A stretch of 64,000 nucleotides of DNA from Nageia nagi (Eukaryota; Pinophyta), in assembly GCA_050084985.1 (NCBI GenBank), contig JBITNC010000001.1, forward strand, positions 76,756,001 to 76,820,000. Direction: 5' to 3'. A program made the position numbers and the translations under genes. Positions within the stretch are counted from its first letter, which is position 1. Every line of letters starts with the position of its first letter. Shown piece after piece: positions 45,651-57,047 of this stretch. The notes under the pieces are model-generated. The model made no database searches. It saw nothing but the letters and a program-made list of their open reading frames with translations, and was not told where the DNA came from.

Positions 45651-48345
45651 ATGGTTCAAACTAGAAGTATGACCGCTAAGAAAATGCGAGAACACCCATT
45701 TGAAATACAAGAAATAGATTTAGACAATATGGATTTGATAGAGTATTCAGTTAGGAGGCCACCTCCTTTAAATGAATCAGATCCATAGATAGTTCATTAT
45801 GAAAGTAAAGATTGGGATTGTGGTTATGATCAAACTAGATGGCAAAAACAAAGTATAGAAGATCCTATTACCAAGGTTGGAATGCAAGTGTTAGATGAAG
45901 AGTTGATTGAAATTCATCATCACCTAGCTAATCATAGGGCTATTCCTAAGACATCTTCTAGTTTACCAGGAGAAGTAGAAAAACTAGACCAAAGGCTTGA
46001 TAACTTAGAAATTGATGAGGCTAAATCTCAGGCTGAAACCATAGCGGTACTAGAGACTGAGCCTTATAAAGTTAAATATGAAAGAGGCATTCATCAATTA
46101 TCAGATGGTTGAAAAGTAAGCTCTTTAATCCGAAAGGAGGGAGCTCCTTTTTCTCATAAATCTCTCGAATTAGGAAAAAATGAAGTATCAATACCTACGA
46201 GTAATTTATCTCAAAGAGCTACTTCAATGAAGCAAATGGAGAAATCTTATTCTTCAAAGGGAGGATTACATAGAAGGACATCTAAGTACAAAATAGAAGA
46301 GATACCTTTCTATGAAGAACTAGAAGAACGACGATTACGTAAAACAAAAGTCGGTCAAAAATTCACGAAAATACACGATGATATTAAAGGGGCCACAGAG
46401 ATGCAATATCTTCTAAAGGAAGTTGATGAATTCATTAAAATTCAAGAACAAGAGGATAAATTAAAAGAAATGGAAGATAAACTTCTTAGAGATAAAAGAA
46501 AATTCATAGAACAAGAACAAGCAAAGAAAGAAAGAAACTAGTTCTTGGAACAAGAAAAGAAAAGACTTCATAAAGAGCACGAGATTCAACTTCATTTACA
46601 GAAATTACAACTTAAAGAATTAGAGAATGAAAAAATAAAGAGGGAACAATATCTACGTATGGAGAAAGAAAAACAAAGACAGTGGGATGAATATCAAAAA
46701 ATAAGGAATTTGAAACCAGAAACTCCTGAAGGAAGTCAAATACAAAGATATCGAGATCCTTACTTAGATAAACAAGAAGCGATGGATAGAGAGATAGCCA
46801 TTTTATTACAAAAAGAAATGTATAAGGAACTAGAACTTCAAAAACTATATGATAAACAAAAGCAAGATTCTATTAAAAGTTGGGTTGAATAAACCCAAAA
46901 TCAAATAAGACAACCTGATTACAAAGGAAAAGATCTATATGGAAAAGGGATATCCCAAAAACCTCCTAGAATCCCTATTCTGTGATGACATTCACCTCTT
47001 AAAATATTGCCTCCACCACCATCAGAGTTTCCTTCTGATTATGAGTCTTACACTTCAAGATCAATTTCAGAAAGGGATCTGAATACTCAAAGATATCATA
47101 GACACATTCAAGGTCATAGAACCGATAAAGAATTAGAAGACTTTATGAAGGATTTTATAAATCAAGAAATGAATGTTCAAGGACTTCAAAAGTTAAATTA
47201 CAAGAATATTTGTAATGAACCTATTCATCCAAGTGTTCCAAAAAAGAAACTACCATATAGGTTTGAATTTCCTAAAATAGAGTCATTTAAAGGAAGAGAG
47301 GATCCCAAAGAACACTTGAGAAAATTTTCATTTTCCAGCTATCAGATAGCTAATGATGATTCATTAATGTTACGTATATTTCCTATGACACTCGCAGGCC
47401 AAGCTTTGGATTGGTATAATAGTTTACCTATGCATAGTTTATATATGTTCGAACAATTGGCTAATCAATTTCTTGAACATTTTAGAATCAATATTAAAGA
47501 AAAATATTTAATCACTGATCTTACAAGATTGCAACAGTTTCCTGATGAAACTATACAAGATTATATCTCAAGATGGCGAGTTATACTCACTAGTATGCCT
47601 TATACAATACCACAAGAGGAATTGATTAAATTATTTAGTCAAAGTTGTTTAAGACCAATATCCAATGTTCTCCAAATTCAACAACATAGAACTTTTGAAG
47701 AAGCTATTGCTCAGGCAATAGTTATAGAAAGAGTTAAAATTCAAGATGGAGAACTAAAGCTCAAGAAAAAAGAATACAAAAAGGGTAATCAATATGAGAA
47801 CAATACTAAACAACCACAAAACAATCAAATAGCTATGACAATAGATTTTGTTCAAGCTTCAAAAATTGAATAAAATGTTGAACCTAAGCCTAAAAGAAAT
47901 TTTACCTCATTAGTAGAACCATTAGCTGAAATACTTAAAAAATTATGTGATAATGGTATGATTAGATTACCTGATATAAAACCTGAAAATCCTAATGCTA
48001 AGGGAAGCAAATGGTATAAGGAAAATGAATTTTGTGCTTATCATAGGCAAAAAGGACATAATACAAATAGATGTCAAACTTTACAACATAAAATTCAAGA
48101 CTTGATAGATAGTCAAAAAATAGATGTGGATAATCCTGTTGTGCCTTCAAATCAAAATTTAGGGATATATCAAAATCCCTTACCTTCACATCAGGCTAAT
48201 AATGTGGCAACCATCCCAAATCAAATGAACTATACATGGAATAATAAGGATATACCATTTATAGGAACTATAGATGATTCAATACATATGATTGGTATAG
48301 CCACAAGAGCACAACAATATCAGAATAAATAGGATAATCAATGAA
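45651..48345 (+). pseudogene. Tat element gag with coiled-coil N-terminus (stop-riddled)
   Basis: One unbroken reading frame from ATG 45651 (MVQTRSMTAKKMREH) through protease to 49805, interrupted only by stops; about a dozen in all. Parts: an acidic/basic N-terminus; a long heptad-rich, Lys/Glu/Gln-rich coiled coil (about 46280-46870, e.g. EMEDKLLRDKRKFIEQEQ); the Retrotrans_gag core (47260-47700: FPKIESFKGREDPKEHLRKF, FPMTLAGQALDWYNSL, FSQSCLRPISNVL); and a zinc-knuckle-like segment FCAYHRQKGHNTNRC (48025-48080, pattern C-x2-H...H-x4-C). The N-terminal coiled-coil block of roughly 400 codons before the capsid core is unusually long for a Ty3/gypsy gag. Confidence 0.9.
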
Positions 48346-48399
48346 AAAATCAATCGATATCAAACCTAATTAATATACAACCTATACCTCCTCTGCAAA

Positions 48400-49805
48400 A
48401 ACCTAAAGTTTCGATAAAAGGTGCTCTTCAACGATAATTAAAAATGTCTCCAGTTAAAATGACCTTATTTGAATTATTACAATAGTCTGAGAGTTATAGG
48501 GAGGCTATGAATCAAATTCTATAAGAAATTCAAGTGGATATTAGTAACCCCGATAATTTTATTTCAATAGTTGAAAGTTTGAGGATATGTCAACAACCTA
48601 GCATCACCTTCTATGAATAAGAAAAATTAAATAACGATGGACTAGGTGGACTTGATCCACCTTTACATATAATAAGTAAAATAGATGGGAAATTATTTAA
48701 AAGAATTCTGATAGATGAAGGTTCAGCTATATATATAATTTTAGATGCTGCATACAAAAATTTGAATTTATCAGATTCGCTTATTATAGCTCCTTCTTTA
48801 CAAATTAGGGTGTTTAATGATGCAGTGTGTTCAACTCTGGGATCAATAGTGCTTCCAATTACAGTATGGGCTAAAACTGTTCAAACGTTATTACATATAA
48901 TAGAAGGAAACATCATACAATATAATGTTCTTTTAGGACATCCATAGATTAGAGAAATGCAATGTGTTCCATCAACTTATCATGGATGTTTAAAGTACAT
49001 CTACAAGGATAAAGTTCATTATGTGTTTAAAGATCCAGATCCTTATTCACATTGTAATTTAATTTTTTATTTGAATAAAGTGACATTACCGTCTCCTAAT
49101 TTATCAAGTATATTAATGAATAAAAGTACGAATCAATTTGAAGTCATAAAAGAAAAAGGTGATATAGTTATACAAGATAAAAATACTTGGGAAAAAGTTG
49201 CTAAAACTTTAGACGAAAAATATGGAGCTTCTTCATCAAAACAAGTAAATACTATATCTAATAATAACTCATCCAATGTATATCCAGTAAAAGTTAAATT
49301 AAGGGATTTAGGGATGGGAGAATATGATGTAGATGATGTGGTATTTAGTATACCTTCATCACAAGAAATGGGAAGATTATCTGAATCACCTAGTGTGATT
49401 GGACAAATAGTGCCTTTAGGAGAAGTACCTAATCAGACAATGTTCATCTATGCGGGGATAGGGGATCCTGTGTCAACAATACCCAATCAAACATATAAAG
49501 AAAATTTCAATAATGACATGAAATATTTATCACCATGTTCAAGAACATTTGCCTTAAACTATTTTAACAAATGTAATTGGCAAGGACGAGGATTGGGTCA
49601 ATATGAACAAGGTCCACAAGAAATAATTGAATTACAATACCAATATCCCACTGATAAAAGTGGATTAGGATATCAAAATAAATGTGAAAATCTTGCTAAA
49701 TTGGAAAATTTAGGAGAAGATAATTTGGATTATAATGAAGAAATCCTAGAGAAAGAATCCATAGTACAAGAAGTTATTGATATAAGAGAAAAAACAATTA
49801 AGTGA
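48400..49805 (+). pseudogene. Tat element protease and G-patch-like segment
   Basis: Continues the gag frame. The retropepsin site reads RILIDEGSAIYIIL (D-x-G-S form usual in Tat elements), with the flap/second half near PSLQIRVFNDA and IIQYNVLLGHP. Downstream, 48957-49805 is open for 282 codons and contains CNWQGRGLGQYEQGPQEII and SGLGYQ, resembling the glycine pattern of a G-patch, a feature seen in pro-pol junctions of several plant gypsy lineages. Ends with TGA at 49803. Confidence 0.85.
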
Positions 49806-49806
49806 A

Positions 49807-51732
49807 ATGGATGTCTTAGAAGGTGTCGAAACGCTCTTTATTAATAATATTGAGCCACTTTGGAATCATTCATGTTTACCAAGACATATACAAGAAAAAA
49901 TAAATAAAAATGTCAAATCATCAATCATTTCATATTCAAATATACCATCGGTAAATATGGTTACAATAAAAGAGAATGATATTAAAGATCAAAATAATGA
50001 ACAAATAGATGAAGTTAACAAAAATCAAAATTTAATCAAAATAATAGCCAATACTGCTACAGATGAAATAATTGCTGATTTCTCTCTTATATCATCTAAT
50101 CCTTCGGTACATGAATTCAAAAATATAGATCACATACTTGGTTCCTATGAAAATCAAGTATGCACGAATGAACAAACTCAAAAATATGATGAAGAATATA
50201 GTGTTAATGACAATGGCTAGATACCAGTACCAAATCAATTAGAAGAAGGGTCACATATGCTTATTGAAAAAGTCTTAGAAATAAATATTAGTAATGATCC
50301 TCAAAATCCTAAAATTATTCAATTAGGAGAAAACCTCATGGAAAATGAACAAGAAGAAATTATAACCTTATTAAAAGAACGAGAAAAGGTATTTGCATGG
50401 TCATATGCAGACATGCCTGGAATAGATCCTAAGTTAGTAGTACATAATTTAGCATTAAAGCCTGATGCTAAACCTGTTAAACAAAAATTACATAAAATGC
50501 ATCCTACTATAGCATTAATGGTAAAATAAGAACTCCAAAAATTATTAGAAGCTAAATTTATACAACCTATAGATTACTCAGATTGGATATCTAATATGGT
50601 ACCTATGAAAAAACCAAGTGGAAAAATAAGAATATGCACAGATTTTTGTGATCTTAACAAAGCTTGTCCTAAAGATGATTTCCCTCTACCTAGCATTGAT
50701 AATTTGGTAGACTCGACAGCAGGACATGATATGTTATCATTAATGGATGGGTTTTCTTGTTATAATCAAATAAAAATAGCTACTAAAGATCAACATAAAA
50801 TGGCTTTTATAACTCCTTAGGGTACTTTTTGTTATAAAGTTATGACTTTTGGATTGAAAAATGCCAGGGCAACTTATCAAAGAGCTATGACTTATATATT
50901 CCATGATTATATGCACGACATAGTAGAAGATTATGTTGATGATTTGTTGTTTAGATCTAAATATCGAGCAGATCATGGAAAAGATCTAATTAAAGTCTTA
51001 GATAGATTATTAGAACATAAAGTAAGATTAAATCCAAAAAAATGTGTTTTTGGTGTAACTTCAGGAAAATTATTAGGATTTATTATGTCTCGATGAGGAA
51101 TTGAAATAGATCCTAGTAAAGTGAAGGCTGTAGTAGACATGCCACCTCTTGCAAATCTAAAACAATTACAAAGTTTACAGGGTAAGTTACAAGCCATTAG
51201 AAGGTTTATAGCTCAACTTTTTGATAAATGTAAACCATTTACAAAATTATTGAAAAAGGGAATAGAATATTATTGGGGCAAGGAGCAACAAGATGCATTC
51301 GATGAAATTAAAAGGTATTTATTATCGCCTCCTATCTTAAGTCCACCAAGAAAAGATGTACCCTTTTTGTTATATATCTCTGCTACTGAAAATGCTTTAG
51401 GAACAATGCTTGCTCAAAAGAATGAACACAATAAAGAGCAAGCTATATATTATCTGAGTAGAACCCTAGTGAGCTATGATATTAAGTATATATATTTGGA
51501 AATATTATGTCTTGTTGTCATTTTTGCTACTAAAAAACTTTGACATTATATGCTTAATCATACAACATATGTCATCTCTAAAATGGATCCATTGAAATAT
51601 ATGATGAATAAAACATATCAAAATTCAAGGATCGTAAAGTGGATAATGCACTTAACTGAATTTGATTTACATTTTATTGGAAAAAAGTTAATAAAAGGAT
51701 AAGTAATTACTGACTATCTCGCTGATGCTCCA
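49807..51732 (+). pseudogene. Tat element reverse transcriptase and first RNase H
   Basis: New frame (+1 relative to gag-pro) beginning ATG 49807, one base after the gag-pro TGA. After a variable N-terminal spacer: KVFAWSYADMPGIDP and VHNLALKPDAKPV, the pre-RT region; MVPMKKPSGKIRICTDF, ACPKDDFPLPSID, SLMDGFSCYNQI (catalytic Asp), VMTFGLKNARATYQRAM, then EDYVDDLLFRSK with the YVDD box intact. RNase H follows: PFLLYISATENALGTMLAQ, with the first catalytic Asp replaced, as usual for the degenerate first RNase H of Tat elements. Stops at 50218, 50527, 50818, 51094, 51541 and 51700 sit where Gln, Trp or Arg is expected. Confidence 0.92.
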
Positions 51733-52281
51733 TTGCAAGATAATAAATCCCTTATCATTGAATTACCTAATGATGGAGTGTTTCAATTAGATGAAATTGA
51801 AATACCTGTAGAACTTGAAGATGATTGGGATATGACAATACACTTTGATGGTTCTCGATGTGAACAAGGTGGTGGAGCAGGTGTTGTATTTATAACCCCA
51901 CAAGGGATCCCTATACCATATTCATTTAAACTAAAATTTCCTTACACTAATAATAATGCAGAATACGAAGCTTTGATATTAGCATTAAAAACTGCTGTTA
52001 AATTAAAACTTAAAAGAATAAAGCTTATTGGAGATTCTTTACTCATCGTAAATCAAGTGAAAGAAATCTATCAATGTAAAGAGCCTTTATTTCAAAAGTA
52101 TAAAGCATTAGTTGAGAAATTATTAAAAAATTTTGACCAATTTAGTATAGAAGCAGCACCAAGATCATCTAATAGATTTGCAGATGCTATGGCTTCTATT
52201 GGATCTCTTATCCTGAAAGATCCTAAAAAATCCTCTATTCAAGTGGAAATAATTCAATTATCTCAATCATCATTACAATAG
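51733..52281 (+). pseudogene. Tat element archaeal-type RNase H
   Basis: 182 open codons, no internal stop. DMTIHFDGSRCEQGGGAGVV (Asp), NNNAEYEALILALKTA (Glu), IKLIGDSLLIVNQV (Asp) and APRSSNRFADAMAS (Asp): all four D-E-D-D catalytic positions are present. This additional RNase H, placed between the ordinary one and integrase, marks the Tat lineage and is thought to supply the active RNA-degrading enzyme. Ends at a TAG (52279) in the spacer to integrase. Confidence 0.92.
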
Positions 52282-53593
52282 GAAGATGAAGAAAAAAGCG
52301 TATTAAATATTGACGTAACTGATAAAGATAATTGGTACAAAGAATTGATAGATTTTTTTAAAATTTGGAACTCTTCTTGCAAACATTAATAAATCATCAC
52401 GACGAGCTTTTAAAATTAAAGCAACTAAATATTATTTGATAGGGGATATCCTGCATCGATAAAATTTTAATGGTATTTTACTCAGATGTCTTGAATGGAA
52501 TGATGTTCAAAAGGCTATATCCTCCACCCATGATGGAACATGTGGAGGACATTTTAATGGTGTTGCAATTGTAAAATGATTAATACGAATGGGGTATTTT
52601 TGGCTGACTATTGAAAAAGATTATTGTGAATATGTTAAAAAATGTTTTAAATGTCAACAATATGCTCATTTATTTTCACAACCATCTCAAGAACTACATC
52701 CTATACAATCACTTTGGCCATTCTCTAAATGGGCATTAGATTTAATAAGACAAATTACACCTACATCTTCTAGTGGACACAAGTTCATAATTACAGCAAC
52801 TGAATATTTTACTAAATGGGTAGAGGCTATTCCCATGACTTCTACCATTGGTTCACGAATCACGAATTTTATAGAAAATTATATTATATGTAGATTTGGT
52901 GTACCAAACCAATTAATTATGGATAATGGAAAAAATTTTAAAAATAAGGATGTAAAACAAATATGTGATAAATATAAAATTAAACAAAGTTTTTTCACTC
53001 CATATTATCCACAAGGCAATGGACAGGCAGAGGATACTAATAAAACTATTCAGAACATCTTAGCAAAAATAATAAATGATTCTCATAGAGATTGGCATAT
53101 TTAAATACCAAAAGCCTTATGGGCTTATCGTACCAATGTACGCACTCCTGTTGGGGCAACACCATTCTCTTTGGTATACGGAACAGAAGCCATCCTACCC
53201 ATAGAACTTGAAATACCATCTCTTAGAGTAAGTCTAAATGAGCAAAATTCTGACGAAGAAGCAAGATAGACTCATTTAGATCAGTTATTATTGTTAGATG
53301 AAAAACATATTAATGCTTTAGAGCATATGCATGTTTATCAGGAGAGGATAAAACAAGCTTTTGATAAAAGGGCTCTAATTCGTGAGTTCAAAATAGGTGA
53401 TTTGGTTTTAAAACAAAATCAACAAACTTCACGAATAGAACGATAGCTTAGAGATAAGTTTGCTCCGAATTGGTTAGGACCATATATCATTAAGAAAAAA
53501 TTCAATAGAGGAACTTATCATTTATCAGATTTAGAAGGAAATGAAGAGTGTGAACCTATAAATATCATGCATCTTCGACCCTTCTATACATAA
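52282..53593 (+). pseudogene. Tat element integrase (frameshifted, few stops)
   Basis: The frame changes at a T-run (52353-52359). After it: zinc-binding STHDGTCGGHFNG ... KKCFKCQQYAH, then WALDLIRQITP (Asp), LIMDNGKNFKN (Asp), PYYPQGNGQAEDTNKTIQN (Glu), so the D-D-E triad is kept. The C-terminus has [38 protein letters not shown] and LGPYIIKKKF, ending HLRPFYT at TAA 53591. No chromodomain. Stops at 52459, 52577, 53102, 53267 and 53444. Confidence 0.92.
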
Positions 53594-53700
53594 AAAAATA
53601 TATATATACATTAGTTTTCTTTCATTTTATTTTATTGTTGAAATAATAAATAAATAAAAGTATTGATATTTGTCAAGTGTTAATGATTAAAATAGAAAGG

Positions 53701-54921
53701 ATGAATCTGGTAAAGGAATCTGCTGAAGGTAGCATAATGCCACCACAAGTATGATTTCCACCACCAAGATATCCAAGTGATTTAGCATTGACATATTTAA
53801 AACATGGATTTGATCTTAATCTCTTAAATTATTTACAATTGACTATTGATGAACAATATGAAAGAACATATCATATGTTTTGTGGTAGAAATAATGATTG
53901 GGAAGTCACTTTTTGTGGATACGAAGTAAGCATTATTTTAGATCCACAAATCTATTTCACCCATATGGAAAGAATATCACAAGAAATAACGGCTTTCTGC
54001 CTACAATGGCCTTATGGAATACCAAGGATTGTCATAAATTGTCAATTAACTGAGTATTCACTCCTTTTAGCTAGGCTGAAATATGTTAAACAATTAACCA
54101 AAAGCCTAGAATGGATGGATGAAATTTTACATTATTTACCTCATAAAAGAGTGATTTATGATTTTTCAAATACTTTTGTGGCTTTTCCTCCTAAAACGTC
54201 ACAACAATACTATAGGCAAATTCACAGATTTTCTCGCATGCAAATGCGACACATAGTTTGGAAAAGAAAGTTGGAGAAAAGGCAAGCTTGTCATATTGCC
54301 GAGCTTAAAACGATAAATCAAATAAAGGTTAGAAATGAGATTATCGAAAAACTGTCAAAAGAACGTAGAGTACGGAATAATGGAAGTTATCTTTCGAGGT
54401 TTGAAAGTAGGTATGACAAAGATCATTTTATGAAAGTTATTCGTAACGCTCCTACTCCTTTGTACTCAAATATCTTTTCCATGCCTATTGAAATATAACA
54501 AAAATTGGCCTTGACATTCTATGATACATGTGAATCTTACGGTTGGGATGTCAAAGTAAATGGATATCAAGTTATTGTTTGTATCAATGCATTTGAGTTA
54601 TGGTGTTCTCCTAACTTAGAATATGATTTAATGATATATTTCTATCTTCTGTGGCCTATAGAAAAGCCCAAAATAATAGTTGATTGTACTCATAACCTGA
54701 CTTTAAAACATCGAGAATGAATCATCTCTATCACACAAACCATGACATCCGAACACTTAGATTATTGTGTTCCAGAAATTTATCATAATCAAGTGGTATT
54801 AGATTTTAGTTTTTTGTTTAGTTCAACACATTGTTCATTTAATCCTAATGCAGTTCAAACTCGATTTGAACGTGTCATGAATAGATTCCTTAGAAAAAAT
54901 GATAAAATCCTAAAAAATTGA
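53701..54921 (+). pseudogene. Extra sense ORF with two copies of an unknown domain
   Basis: A 406-codon frame downstream of integrase, broken only by three stops (codon 18 TGA, 266 TAA, 340 TGA), each at a place where Arg or Gln would fit. After a Pro-rich start (FPPPRYPSD), codons 28-165 and 267-395 are two copies of one domain. W67/W282, GY at 73-74/288-289, WP at 103-104/318-319, P108/P323, C114/C329 and DFS at 154-156/368-370 recur at a constant offset of 214-215 residues. Between the copies is a basic, Met/Arg-rich helix-like linker (about 165-260). I recognise no known family, signal peptide or membrane segment. It is an accessory protein of the Tat element of unknown role. Confidence 0.78.
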
Positions 54922-55412
54922 AAAATTATAAAACACATAAAAATTATAAAATTATAAAATATACCTAGATGGAAACATCTAGAGGTCACTTGGCAATTGG
55001 GTGCCCTGCCCTTGTATGATGTAAATATATGTCGCATGTCATTGTAAAAGTGGTTATTCAGTAAATGTGTAATGTGTGAAAAGGTCATTTTAGAATAATC
55101 TCCTTGTTATCACTACATTCACCTTGTCCTTTCTTTCATAAAGAAATAATATACCATAGATGATAGAAAAACATAAAGTTTGTGTTTGAAGGAAAATCCA
55201 TAAACTCCAAACACTTACAACATTAAAAAATTCAAAGAGAATTTGAATGAAATCATTCTAAGAGATATTAAGAGCGAAAGTTATGTGTCTATCCTATTAT
55301 TCACTTCATCTCGAACCCAAGAATCATTTGATAGTAAAAAACAAAAAAAAAGAGATGAAAAAAAAAATTGCTATAATGATTCTTGGGTGATTACAATATC
55401 CTCTACCAGGGC

Positions 55413-55545
55413 TATGGATGCTTGACTAGCAGTAGAGCAAGGTTGTAGCGGGATCGAGGGGTTAATCCTCATCGGGGTTATGGATGCCTGTCTGGTAATG
55501 GGGCATACCTTACGAGTGGCGATATGTCCATTTTGGTTAGTGACC
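55413..55545. repeat. Two-copy GC-richer repeat, period 66 bp
   Basis: TATGGATGCTTGACTAGCAG at 55413 and TATGGATGCCTGTCTGGTAA at 55479, followed by parallel G-rich tails (GTAGCGGGATCGAGG / ACGAGTGGCGATATG). Distinctly less AT-rich than its surroundings. Confidence 0.65.
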
Positions 55546-55869
55546 TTCTTTCCTATGGACCTCTATACATTTCATATGGATAGACTAGCTTATTAATGTC
55601 TCTAAGATATTTCATCTCAAATGATCTAAGAAGGGAAATGAATATCACTGCACACACTGGAGTTTATAAATTTTCTTATCAACATATAACAATATTGTTT
55701 GATATCATCTTAGGTTGTTAAATCTTAAGATAAAGAAAGATAAGGTAGATGTTATAATAACTTGGTTGTTAATCTAAAATCACCTAATCTTTTATCATAA
55801 TTTGTATTTTGTTTGTGTTTAAAATCATTTGTGTCATTTTGTTAAACCCATTCCTCTTGATGATAGCAT

Positions 55870-56310
55870 CACCATTGAACATTATTAAAATTGCTTTTCT
55901 TTGGAAAGGATAAGAATGATTATTTATTGTTCCCTTAACCAAGATAAAGTTAATGTTCATATACACCCATAAGTCACTAGTGTGTCATGTCAAGCCATTT
56001 TTACTATTATCCATTACCTTTGAACATTATTAAAATCGCTTTTCTTTGGAAAGGATAAGAATGATTATTTATTGTTCCCCTAACCAAGATAAAGTTAATG
56101 TTCATAAATATCCATAAATAATTAGTTTATTATGTTAAGTGGTTTATTGTAGAAAATTGCCAAGTGCGGAAGATGATGAGCTCTGATTCTGTAAAAAATA
56201 CTATAAACCAAGATATAGTTGATATTCATGTATAGTTTGTTGTGTGGAGTGTTTTATTGTAAAATTGCCAAGTGCAGAAAATGATGCATCTGATTTTGCA
56301 AAAATATTCA
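55870..56310. repeat. Divergent tandem repeats downstream of Tat pol
   Basis: TTGAACATTATTAAAATTGC at 55875 recurs at 56020 (period 145), with a near-identical 95-bp block ending AACCAAGATAAAGTTAATGT. A third, weaker unit (CCAAGATATAGTTGATATTC) starts near 56207 and repeats the GTTTATTGTA...AAATTGCCAAGTGC tail. Tandem repeats in this place are known in Tat elements. Confidence 0.85.
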
Positions 56311-57047
56311 GAAAATATGTTATTAATTATTGAATTAATTAACAGGTTAATTATCTACAATTTATAATCAATCGGGTATTCAAACAACTATGTTATTCCA
56401 CGTTATTAATAACTTAAAGTAACTTAACTTATTAAAATTATAAATTAGATTTATTGTTTATAGTAACTATAATTGTACTTATTATTAAATCAATTTTGAA
56501 ATTAGTAACATCATCAAATTAATTTGTTGATATATGTTATATATTTTATCATCATTTAAAAGTTATAAAAAGTATCCTCAAAATTATACATCATATAGTT
56601 CACAATTATATCTATGCATCATACAGTCTAAAAGTTACATCTATCGTCAACATCTATTCATCACCAAGTAATTAAAAGACAATTATGTTTATTATAATCT
56701 ACATAACATGACATCATAAATTATTTTATCATAATTTCAAGCATACATAAAATGTAAAACCATGCATCAAGAATCATAGAAATACCATAACATATCATCA
56801 GTCTATCCATCAAATAATAAAAATAATCTAAGTAGTACATCAAGAAACTATAATCTCATAATCATCATAGCAACGTGAGCCATAATAACAAAGAATAAAA
56901 GGTACATTATATATATCATCAAAAATAGAATATCAATGTCCTTCAGTAGATACAACATCATCATGAGGATTGCCAAGATGATTTGAAGAACCCTCATCCC
57001 TAGTAATAGATCTCAAACCTATAGCATATGTCCTAGGAGATACACCC

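Larger units (their letters stand above)
54922..57047. other. Tat element spacer between the sense and antisense extra ORFs
   Basis: 2.1 kb without a supportable gene. It contains a two-copy repeat at 55413-55545 and a divergent tandem-repeat block at 55870-56310. The rest is AT-rich with CATCAT/CATAATC words (56570-56900), possibly the 3' untranslated DNA of the antisense frame. Confidence 0.7.

Noticed and set aside
55243-55425. 60-codon plus-strand frame in the Tat spacer
   Set aside because: Lys-rich translation of an A-rich tract, no similarity to the neighbouring extra ORF.
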